Program-made: the position numbers and the translations under genes
Shown here: positions 14,651 to 20,515 of the stretch, piece after piece
Numbering within the stretch: the stretch's first letter is position 1
Layout of the letters: every line of letters starts with the position of its first letter
IMG/VR virus record: IMGVR_UViG_3300026484_000467
Location: 1 to 26,904 of that record
Length of the DNA: 26,904 nt
DNA from: a virus
Reading direction: 5' to 3' (one strand)
The notes under the pieces: model-generated
What the model was told of the DNA's origin: nothing
The model's database searches: none
Seen by the model: the letters and a program-made list of their open reading frames with translations, nothing else

Positions 14651-16192
14651 ATGAAAAATTATATCGATGTGTCTGTAAAATCAGCGAAAAATGTTTTAAA
14701 AGATAAAAGAAAACTTTTAACTTTTCTTGAAACATATCAAATTGTTGAAGAAAAGCTTGATGGAGTAAAAGTTACTTTGATATTAAAAGAAGATGCTAGT
14801 TCTGATAAATCATTTACTGAAAATTGGATAGTTGCATATAAAGGAAATATTATTTATCCTGAAGAATTTGGTTATAATTCAGATGAAGAAATTAAGAAAT
14901 CTATAGGAAGTTCTCAGTTTAAATTTATATTTGATATTTTGAAAAATATCAATGTAGATATTCTTCCTAAAGGCTATCAATTTTTTTGCGAATATCTTAT
15001 TAAAAAACCAACATTAATGAGTCAATACAGTAATCTTTATAATCTTATTTTACTTTCTTATGGAAAAACTTCTTATAAAATAAAAAATGGAATGTTAATA
15101 ACTTCTAATATAGAATTTAATTTTGATTTTGATGAACGTGCTGAATTAGCAAAGAAAATGGGAATTCAAGTTCCACCTATTGTTTTTAAAGGTATTCTTT
15201 ATCCAACAAAAGAATTATTGAAAGGTATAAAATACGAGGAACTTTTTAAGGTTGTTGAAAATAATTTAGAAAAATTGAAAAACTCTGAAAATGACATAGA
15301 ACTTTATTGGAAGGTTTTAAATAATACATTTCTTTCTGTAGAATCAGTATTTGGTGGAAAACCTGAAGGTTTTATATTTTGGAACAGTCAATTTCCTCCT
15401 TTAAAAATTCAACAAGAATATCAATTATCAAAAGAAGAAAGAGAAAAAATCAAACAAAAATACAGAGCAGATCCATTTTTAGAATCACTTTATTGGGCTG
15501 AAATAAAAAAATTAGTAAAAGAACTTATTAAAGAATTAAACGTATCAAACAAAGATGCAGTTGACTTTAGAAGAGTTTTATTAAAGGCATCAAATTTAAT
15601 AAAGAAAATTCCTAAAGATTATATTAAACATTCAAAAAAATCATGGGAAATGATAAAAGATGATATTTTTTTGACATTAAAATTAGAACTTATAAAAATG
15701 TTTGCAGATAAATATGCATTAGTAATAGGTAAATTTAGAATTTTTACAAATGCTCATAAAAAAATAATTGATAAAGCTCTTCAAAAATATAATGGTGTTG
15801 TTATAGCAATAACTTCTAATAAAGATACATTAAAAACTCTTCAACTAAGAAGAAAAGTAATTGAAGAATGTTATAAAAAAGAAATTGAAAATGGTATTAT
15901 AAAAATAGTTGAAACTAGAAGTGCAAATATTGTGACAATTATTGATAAAGCTCTTCCAATAATTATTGGTGGGATAGTTACAGGATCTGATAGAGTTGTT
16001 GCATATCAAGAACAAATTGAAAAAATAGGAAGTGATATACATATTATTGAAATTCCAAGAGATGATAATTCTATTTCTGCAACAAAAATAATAGAAAATA
16101 TTTATGATGAAAAATATTTTAAGAAAAATACACCAAAATGTGTTTGGAAATTTTATGATGAATATTTGAAAGTATATGGAGGAAATGAATGA
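14651..16192 (+). CDS. Nucleic-acid ligase fused to a HIGH-type nucleotidylyltransferase
   Basis: A 513-residue, two-domain protein. The N-terminal domain (about 1-260) has nucleotidyltransferase-ligase motifs: motif I K35-L-D-G38 with the AMP-accepting lysine, a motif III-like F-F-C-E114, motif IV P-E239-G-F and motif V L-K252-I-Q. This is an RNA/DNA ligase core, closest in style to RNA ligases. A helical linker leads to a C-terminal Rossmann domain (about 353-513) with 'GKFRIFTNAHKKII' (T366-N-A-H369, a variant of (H/T)xGH) and 'ISATKI' (475-480, compare ISSTxI). These are the two signatures of NMN/pantetheine/cytidylyl-type transferases. So both halves handle nucleotidyl transfer. The start codon follows AAGGAAAATT. 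Substrates cannot be read from the sequence. Confidence 0.75.
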   Translation: MKNYIDVSVKSAKNVLKDKRKLLTFLETYQIVEEKLDGVKVTLILKEDASSDKSFTENWIVAYKGNIIYPEEFGYNSDEEIKKSIGSSQFKFIFDILKNINVDILPKGYQFFCEYLIKKPTLMSQYSNLYNLILLSYGKTSYKIKNGMLITSNIEFNFDFDERAELAKKMGIQVPPIVFKGILYPTKELLKGIKYEELFKVVENNLEKLKNSENDIELYWKVLNNTFLSVESVFGGKPEGFIFWNSQFPPLKIQQEYQLSKEEREKIKQKYRADPFLESLYWAEIKKLVKELIKELNVSNKDAVDFRRVLLKASNLIKKIPKDYIKHSKKSWEMIKDDIFLTLKLELIKMFADKYALVIGKFRIFTNAHKKIIDKALQKYNGVVIAITSNKDTLKTLQLRRKVIEECYKKEIENGIIKIVETRSANIVTIIDKALPIIIGGIVTGSDRVVAYQEQIEKIGSDIHIIEIPRDDNSISATKIIENIYDEKYFKKNTPKCVWKFYDEYLKVYGGNE

Positions 16193-16428
16193 AATTTGAA
16201 AAAGAACCTGGCAGTATTAGAGAAGTTAGTTTTAAAACTTTTAAAATTGGAAAAAGATTTTTAAGAGGAATTTTAGAAATCATATTTTTTGTTTTGTATG
16301 TTATTGGTTTTATTATTCAATTACCATTTTATATTTTGGTTGTTAAAGAATTTGAAAGAATATTTTCTGATTTTAAAGAAATTTCAAGAAAAACATTGAT
16401 AATAATAAAAGAATATTTTACTTTTTGA
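16189..16428 (+). CDS. Small membrane protein ending the gp55 operon
   Basis: A 79-residue protein overlapping the ligase fusion by 4 nt (ATGA), hence probably translationally coupled to it. Residues about 27-51 are strongly hydrophobic ('GILEIIFFVLYVIGFIIQLP' onward) and should form one long or two short membrane helices, flanked by basic residues on the N-terminal side. The C-terminus is a charged helix. No family recognised. Coupling to a cytoplasmic ligase/nucleotidylyltransferase raises the possibility that it tethers that enzyme to the membrane, but it may be unrelated. The promoter for the next block begins inside its last codons (16417). Confidence 0.55.
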   Translation: MKFEKEPGSIREVSFKTFKIGKRFLRGILEIIFFVLYVIGFIIQLPFYILVVKEFERIFSDFKEISRKTLIIIKEYFTF

Positions 16429-16445
16429 AAGAAATTTGTTATAAT
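16417..16445 (+). promoter_or_regulatory. Promoter P2 upstream of the small-protein block
   Basis: TTTACT (16417-16422, within TTTTACTTTTT), a 17-nt spacer and TATAAT (16440-16445) preceded by TTTGT. It overlaps the last codons of the preceding gene and lies about 30 nt before the ATG at 16476. Confidence 0.75.
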
Positions 16446-16475
16446 TATAAAAATAAAAAATAGAAAGGATTTGGT

Positions 16476-16715
16476 ATGATAAAAGAAGTAATAGAATCAG
16501 TCAAATGTAAAAAAGTTTATTCATTAAGTTATAATGAAGAAATTTTTGATATGATGCTAGACAAAAAAAGACGTATAGGTGGAAATTATCCTTTTGGTGG
16601 TGAAGTGAAAGCAAAAGTAGATGAAGAGCTTTTAAAAGCTTTGGAAAAAGCTGGTTATGAAAATATCAAAGTTGGTGATTGTGTTGTTATGAGGAATGGG
16701 TGGTCTTTAGATTAA
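16476..16715 (+). CDS. Small hypothetical protein with MIKE-type leader
   Basis: A 79-residue protein, first in the P2 transcript, with AAAGGATTTGGT before the ATG. It begins 'MIKEVIESVKCKKV', very like the N-termini of the proteins at 17717 and 18520. The rest includes 'RIGGNYPFGGEVKAKVDEEL' and 'VGDCVVMRNGWSLD'. No domain recognised. The leader resembles the N-terminal capsid-targeting sequences that T4 internal head proteins carry and that the prohead protease removes, so an injected internal protein is one possibility. This is an inference from the shared leader only. Confidence 0.55.
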   Translation: MIKEVIESVKCKKVYSLSYNEEIFDMMLDKKRRIGGNYPFGGEVKAKVDEELLKALEKAGYENIKVGDCVVMRNGWSLD

Positions 16716-16725
16716 AAGGAAATAA

Positions 16726-16911
16726 ATGAAAAAGAAGACTCTTAATCAAATTAAAAAAGAACTTAAAGAATTAAAATACAAAAGAAGAGATAAAAATATA
16801 CAAAGACACATTCGTAGAGAGATTAGTCTCTCTACTAGAAAAATTAAAAGTAAGAAAAAATATACACGTAAAGTAAAATATAAAAATAATAATTTTACAA
16901 AATTAATTTAA
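16726..16911 (+). CDS. Small, highly basic hypothetical protein
   Basis: A 61-residue protein, ten bases after the previous stop, with AAAAGGAAATAA before its ATG. About 40% of residues are K or R, so it is strongly basic and probably binds nucleic acid or acidic partners. The N-terminal half looks like a single helix (LNQIKKELKELKYKRR) similar in style to the short helical ORFs at 4976 and 23086. No known motif. Function unknown. Confidence 0.5.
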   Translation: MKKKTLNQIKKELKELKYKRRDKNIQRHIRREISLSTRKIKSKKKYTRKVKYKNNNFTKLI

Positions 16912-16955
16912 AATAGAATTAGCTTTGTAAAGTTGATATATGTTAAGGTGGTATA

Positions 16956-17720
16956 ATGAAAAATTTAATTATCATAATGATGATAATTTTTAATTCTTTC
17001 AACATTTTAAATGCATTAGATAAAAATCAGTTAAATATATTGAAAATTGCATATAAAGAAGCATCTAAGTATAAAGCTAAAAATGGACATGTTTTTAATG
17101 ATACAGTTTGTGCTATTATTTTGACAGAAAGTTCTGCTGGTAAATATTTAGTTGGTGATAATTATTTGAATGGAAAAGAAAAACCATTTATATTAAAATC
17201 ATTAGGTGTTGGACAAATTAAATTAGAAACAGCAATTTTTATAATTTCTAAATATCCAAAAGAATTTAAAAAATATTTACATTTTATTCACGAAAATAAA
17301 TATGCGTTTAAAGAATATAGTAATTATTTACAAAATATTAGATATTTTTCTTATCTTAAAAATAAATATAAGAAAAGAATAAGATTACATATAGGCAATC
17401 AAAAAAGAAATAAAAAAGTTTTAAAATGGATAAAAAGAGAATTAAAATATAATAAATTAAAATTCAAACCATTTAAAAAGTATTATTATAAAGATTTACG
17501 GTTGGCACAATTACTTTTAAGTGATGTGAAATTCAACATCAAAGTTTCTACATTTTATCTTATTTATAATTATGAACATGCATTAAAAAAGAGATTTAAA
17601 AATCCATGGTTTATAACTATAAGTAAATATAATGGAGGATATAATAATATTAAATATTATAAACGTGTATTGAATAACATGAAGATTATTAGAAAAATTA
17701 AAAAGAAAGGAAAAATATGA
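16956..17720 (+). CDS. Secreted lytic transglycosylase (SLT-like)
   Basis: A 254-residue protein with a clear N-terminal signal peptide (hydrophobic 4-18, probable cleavage after Ala20, 'ILNA|LDK'). The mature part has SLT-type motifs: 'CAIILTESSAGKYLVGDN' with catalytic Glu58 in the E-S-S triad, 'SLGVGQIKLETA' (family G-x-x-Q) and 'SKYNGGYNN' near the C-terminus (family Y-N-G-G). A long lysine-rich insert (about 110-180) separates the second and third motifs. Such enzymes cleave peptidoglycan between MurNAc and GlcNAc. Because it carries its own signal peptide it could act without the holin. It is far from the main lysis cassette and sits among small proteins, so a role in superinfection exclusion, wall remodelling or the virion is also possible. 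It overlaps the next gene by 4 nt. Confidence 0.78.
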   Translation: MKNLIIIMMIIFNSFNILNALDKNQLNILKIAYKEASKYKAKNGHVFNDTVCAIILTESSAGKYLVGDNYLNGKEKPFILKSLGVGQIKLETAIFIISKYPKEFKKYLHFIHENKYAFKEYSNYLQNIRYFSYLKNKYKKRIRLHIGNQKRNKKVLKWIKRELKYNKLKFKPFKKYYYKDLRLAQLLLSDVKFNIKVSTFYLIYNYEHALKKRFKNPWFITISKYNGGYNNIKYYKRVLNNMKIIRKIKKKGKI

Positions 17721-18163
17721 TTAAAGAAATTATTGAAGCAATTAAAAAGAAAGATGTAAAAGTAGGTGTTATGATTTTAGTGAATGGTAGATGGTATCAT
17801 GTTGAAAGAATTGATGGTGATGTTATATGGGCATCAGATGAAGATGGTGAAGAATATGAATTCAGTATAAAAGATATAGAAGCTGTAGAAGAAAAAATGG
17901 TTAAAGAATTTTTAAATCAAATTAAAGAAAATAAAAATGAAGGATTAAATGTTTTTGATTTGGTATCAAGAAGCGAAGTTGAAGAGTTAATTAAAAATAT
18001 AAAAGATATAAAAGATAAAAATCCCCTTTGGTCAACAATGAAAAAGAATGGAAAAGAATTTTTTGTGTTACTTGATAGAAAAACTGGGACTATTATTGGA
18101 TTTCAACTTGATGAAAAAACTGGATTAGGGAAAAAGCCTGTGTTTGTTCATGCTTTTTTTTAG
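17717..18163 (+). CDS. Small protein: MIKE-type leader plus SH3-like domain
   Basis: A 148-residue protein starting within the stop of the transglycosylase gene (ATGA). It opens with 'MIKEIIEAIKKKDVKVG', then a strand-rich segment 'ILVNGRWYHVERIDGDVIWA' ending with 'EEYEFSIKDIEAVEEK'. The same leader-plus-domain arrangement occurs in the gene at 18520 (D-V-G-D-V-V-E-L-N-G-K-E-Y-L-V...S-I-S-D-L), so the two are paralogous over about 55 residues. The fold looks like a small SH3/KOW-like barrel. The C-terminal part (about 60-148) differs between them. IIE-A in the leader fits the consensus (hydrophobic)-x-E-(A/G) cut by T4 prohead protease. Function unknown. Confidence 0.6.
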   Translation: MIKEIIEAIKKKDVKVGVMILVNGRWYHVERIDGDVIWASDEDGEEYEFSIKDIEAVEEKMVKEFLNQIKENKNEGLNVFDLVSRSEVEELIKNIKDIKDKNPLWSTMKKNGKEFFVLLDRKTGTIIGFQLDEKTGLGKKPVFVHAFF

Positions 18164-18186
18164 TTTAGATAAATTAAAGGATTAAT

Positions 18187-18453
18187 ATGATTAGAGAAAT
18201 ATTACAAAAATTACATGAAGAACAATGGTTAAATAAAGTTAAACCTAAATGGCATCCACCTGAAGGAACGTTTTCAAAAGATGCAGATCCTGCTAAAAGT
18301 GCTAAAATAATTTGTCAAGGACATAAAGGGGATTATAAAAGCGCTGTTGCATCAGTGAATTTTTTCTTTAATAGGTGTGGTGAAAAATGTAAAGATTGGG
18401 GTGAGAAAAAACGAAAAGAAATTATCAATGCTTTGCAAAAAATTTGTAAATAA
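18187..18453 (+). CDS. DUF3175-like small protein
   Basis: An 88-residue protein starting 'MIREILQKLHEEQ', again a helical leader, then 'WHPPEGTFSKDADPAKSAKI', 'YKSAVASVNFFFNRCGEKC' and a final helix 'EIINALQKICK'. The order of a WxPPEG(T/L)F(T/S)K entry, a serine/alanine-rich middle and an 'N-F-x-x-N-R-x-G' helix recalls DUF3175, a small bacterial and phage family of unknown function (typically ...FYINRAGKNL...). Here three cysteines replace parts of the usual sequence, so the match is approximate. AAAGGATTAAT before the ATG. Confidence 0.5.
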   Translation: MIREILQKLHEEQWLNKVKPKWHPPEGTFSKDADPAKSAKIICQGHKGDYKSAVASVNFFFNRCGEKCKDWGEKKRKEIINALQKICK

Positions 18454-18460
18454 TTTTTGT

Positions 18461-18500
18461 AATTAATATTTTTGAATTAATATTTTAAAATTAATACTTA
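18461..18500 (+). repeat. Three 14-bp tandem repeats before the 18520 gene
   Basis: AATTAATATTTT-type units start at 18461, 18475 and 18489 with a strict 14-bp period (the third reads AATTAATACTTA). They lie between two genes and about 20 nt upstream of the next start. They could be an operator, or an AT-rich slippage product. Confidence 0.6.
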
Positions 18501-18519
18501 AACTAAATAAAGGGGAAAA

Positions 18520-19035
18520 ATGTTAAAAAAACTTATTGAAAAAATAAAAGGTAAAGAATTAGATGTGGGTGATGTAGTAGAATTAAATGGGAAAGAATAT
18601 CTAGTTACATCAATTTTTAATGATTATGTATTTTTATATGATGAACAAACAAAGAAAGAAATTAAAAAATCAATATCAGATTTGAAAAATGCTAAAATTA
18701 AAAATAAATTTTCAGAAGCAAAAGATGTTCAATCAGATTATTCTGAACAATTCCAAATAGCAATAATTCCTAGTAAAGAAGCAATAGTTGTTAAACAATT
18801 ATTTGGATATTATACAAAATATCCAATTTTTATTACTAATATTGACTCTGAAATTAAAAATAAAATTAAAACGTTGGAAAAATATGATATTGATGTTACA
18901 TCTGTAACAACTATTGGTGGAAAAGATGATATTGCATTACAAGTTACTGTAAATGTTGATTCAAAGGATTTGGAAGATACATTGACGTTTAATATTGTTT
19001 TAAGAAATGGGCAAGAGTCTGTTAGAAAAGTTTAA
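18520..19035 (+). CDS. Paralogue of the 17717 protein with a different C-terminal domain
   Basis: A 171-residue protein: leader 'MLKKLIEKIKGKELDVG', then an SH3/KOW-like segment 'VVELNGKEYLVTSIFNDYVF' to 'KKSISDLKNAK' that parallels the product of 17717. A short linker with 'KFSEAKDVQSD' follows, then a C-terminal domain (about 78-171) of mixed strands and helices ('QFQIAIIPSKEAIVVKQLFG', later 'IALQVTVNVDSKDLEDTL'). AAGGGGAAAA is a strong ribosome site. F-S-E-A in the linker also fits a prohead-protease-type cut site. It is the last gene of the block and is followed at once by a terminator. Function unknown; possible internal head protein. Confidence 0.6.
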   Translation: MLKKLIEKIKGKELDVGDVVELNGKEYLVTSIFNDYVFLYDEQTKKEIKKSISDLKNAKIKNKFSEAKDVQSDYSEQFQIAIIPSKEAIVVKQLFGYYTKYPIFITNIDSEIKNKIKTLEKYDIDVTSVTTIGGKDDIALQVTVNVDSKDLEDTLTFNIVLRNGQESVRKV

Positions 19036-19063
19036 AGGGAATTTAATAATTTTTCCCTTTTTT
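19034..19063 (+). terminator. Rho-independent terminator
   Basis: AAAGGGAA (19034-19041) and TTCCCTTT (19053-19060) form an 8-bp stem with an 11-base loop, running into a T tract to 19063. It overlaps the stop codon of the preceding gene and closes the P2 transcript. It is the clearest terminator in the window. Confidence 0.85.
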
Positions 19064-19066
19064 AAT

Positions 19067-19137
19067 TCTTCAAAAATCTTCAAAAAATCTTCTATGTATC
19101 TTCAATATTTAACTTCATTTTGATTTCATTATTCATT
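19067..19137 (+). repeat. Phased TCTTC/A-tract repeats between terminator and P3
   Basis: TCTTC occurs at 19067, 19077, 19088 and 19099 (spacing 10, 11, 11), with runs of five and six A between the first three. TTCATT then occurs at 19114, 19125 and 19132. A-tracts at helical spacing suggest intrinsically bent DNA. No gene is visible between 19064 and 19205. Confidence 0.5.
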
Positions 19138-19205
19138 CTTAAAAACATTTTCTTTAAATTGTTAGTTGTTTTTGAAAACTATACTGTGAAAATTTTTCAA
19201 GATAT

Positions 19206-19234
19206 TTTACTTTTATGCAATTTTTTTGTATAAT
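19206..19234 (+). promoter_or_regulatory. Promoter P3 upstream of the gp47-gp46 operon
   Basis: TTTACT (19206-19211), a 17-nt spacer containing a run of seven T then G, and TATAAT (19229-19234). The T7-G directly before the -10 box is like the -16 region described for Campylobacter sigma70 promoters. Predicted start near 19241, only about 15 nt before the GTG at 19256. Confidence 0.78.
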
Positions 19235-19255
19235 TATATAAAAAAAGGAATTGCT

Positions 19256-19492
19256 GTGAATAAAGTGTATGTTCATGTTTTGAAAGAAATAGAAAATTTG
19301 ACTCCACAAGAAATTATAGAAAAAATCAATAAAACAGAAAAATATATTTGTTCGTATGAAAATGGAAAATACTATCTTAAAAAAAGACATAAAAGAAAGG
19401 GATATGAATTTATAAGAAATGTTGGTGAATTTTCAGATAGTGCTATAAGAAATTTAATAAAACATATTACTGATTATAAAATTCATTTTTAG
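19256..19492 (+). CDS. Small hypothetical protein, GTG start
   Basis: A 78-residue protein. The reading frame is open further upstream to a TTG at 19226, but that codon overlaps the promoter -10 box; the GTG at 19256, with AGGA at 19246-19249, is the likely start. The protein begins MNKVYVHVLKEIENLTPQEI and contains 'KYICSYENGKYYLKKRHKRK', a strand pair followed by a very basic turn, then two helices. It looks like a small nucleic-acid-binding protein but no family is recognised. It ends eight bases before gp47. Confidence 0.55.
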   Translation: MNKVYVHVLKEIENLTPQEIIEKINKTEKYICSYENGKYYLKKRHKRKGYEFIRNVGEFSDSAIRNLIKHITDYKIHF

Positions 19493-19500
19493 GGATAAAA

Positions 19501-20514
19501 ATGAAAATAGCTTTACTTGGTGATACACATTTTGGTAAAAAAGGATTTTCTGAAAAATTTTATGAAAATCAAATGATTTTTTTTAAAAAACAATTTTTTC
19601 CTTATTTAAAAGAACATAATATAAAAACTGTTATTCAATTAGGTGATCTTTTTGACAACAGAAAAATAATTGATATAAAATTTTTTCAAGATTTTATACA
19701 AGATTTTGGAGAACTTTTGAATGATTGGAATGGAAATTTTATTGTTTTAACAGGTAATCATGATATTTATTATAAGAATACAAGAGAATATTCTTCTCTT
19801 AAAATTTTGAAACAAATATTAAATTTTCAATATATAGAAGAACAAACAGTATTAGAACTTGAAAATAAAAAAATAGGTATAATACCTTGGCTTATTGGAA
19901 AAGAAGAAATAAAAGAAGAATTACTAAATTGTGATTATTTGTTTGGTCATTTTGAGTTTTCTAATTTTGAAATAATAAAAGGTGTAAAAAGTCAATACGG
20001 TTTTGATTATAAAAAAATTCCCTTTAAAGGAAAAAAAATTTTTTCTGGACATTTTCATATAAAACAAGAAAAAGATATAGTTCATTATATAGGAACACCA
20101 TATCAACTTGATTGGAATGATGCAGGTGATGAAAAAGGATTTTATATATTAGATTTGTCAAACAGTAAATTAGAATTTATAAAAAATAAATATTCAAAAA
20201 GATTTATAAAGATTTATTTAGGAAATACAATTTTTGGATCAGAAAAAGATATTTCTATTGAAAATTTAAAAGGAAATGAAATAAAAGTTTATTTATTAGA
20301 AGATAAACAAGAAAATTGGGAATATATCAGTATTTTAAAAGAGAATAATATTAATTTTACATTTATAGATAAAACATTTAAAATACAAACAGAAATTTCA
20401 GAAGAAAATGTTAAATCACCTAAAAAAATGCTTTTAGATAGTGTAAAAGATAAAGAACTTCAAAAAATTTTAAAGGAATTAATAGATGAAGCACAACATC
20501 ATATGAAGGCATAA
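19501..20514 (+). CDS. Recombination nuclease subunit (T4 gp47, SbcD/Mre11-like)
   Basis: A 337-residue calcineurin-like metallophosphoesterase. All Mre11-type motifs are in order: 'LLGDTHFG' (Asp8, His10), 'QLGDLFDNR', 'LTGNHDIY', 'LFGHFEF' and 'FSGHFHIK'. These bind two Mn ions and hydrolyse DNA. With gp46 it forms the nuclease-ATPase that resects ends and feeds recombination-dependent replication. The usual gp47-gp46 pairing is present: gp46 starts two bases after this stop. Length agrees with T4 gp47 (about 340). The last 90 residues form the capping region and ATPase-binding helices. Confidence 0.92.
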   Translation: MKIALLGDTHFGKKGFSEKFYENQMIFFKKQFFPYLKEHNIKTVIQLGDLFDNRKIIDIKFFQDFIQDFGELLNDWNGNFIVLTGNHDIYYKNTREYSSLKILKQILNFQYIEEQTVLELENKKIGIIPWLIGKEEIKEELLNCDYLFGHFEFSNFEIIKGVKSQYGFDYKKIPFKGKKIFSGHFHIKQEKDIVHYIGTPYQLDWNDAGDEKGFYILDLSNSKLEFIKNKYSKRFIKIYLGNTIFGSEKDISIENLKGNEIKVYLLEDKQENWEYISILKENNINFTFIDKTFKIQTEISEENVKSPKKMLLDSVKDKELQKILKELIDEAQHHMKA

Positions 20515-20515
20515 A

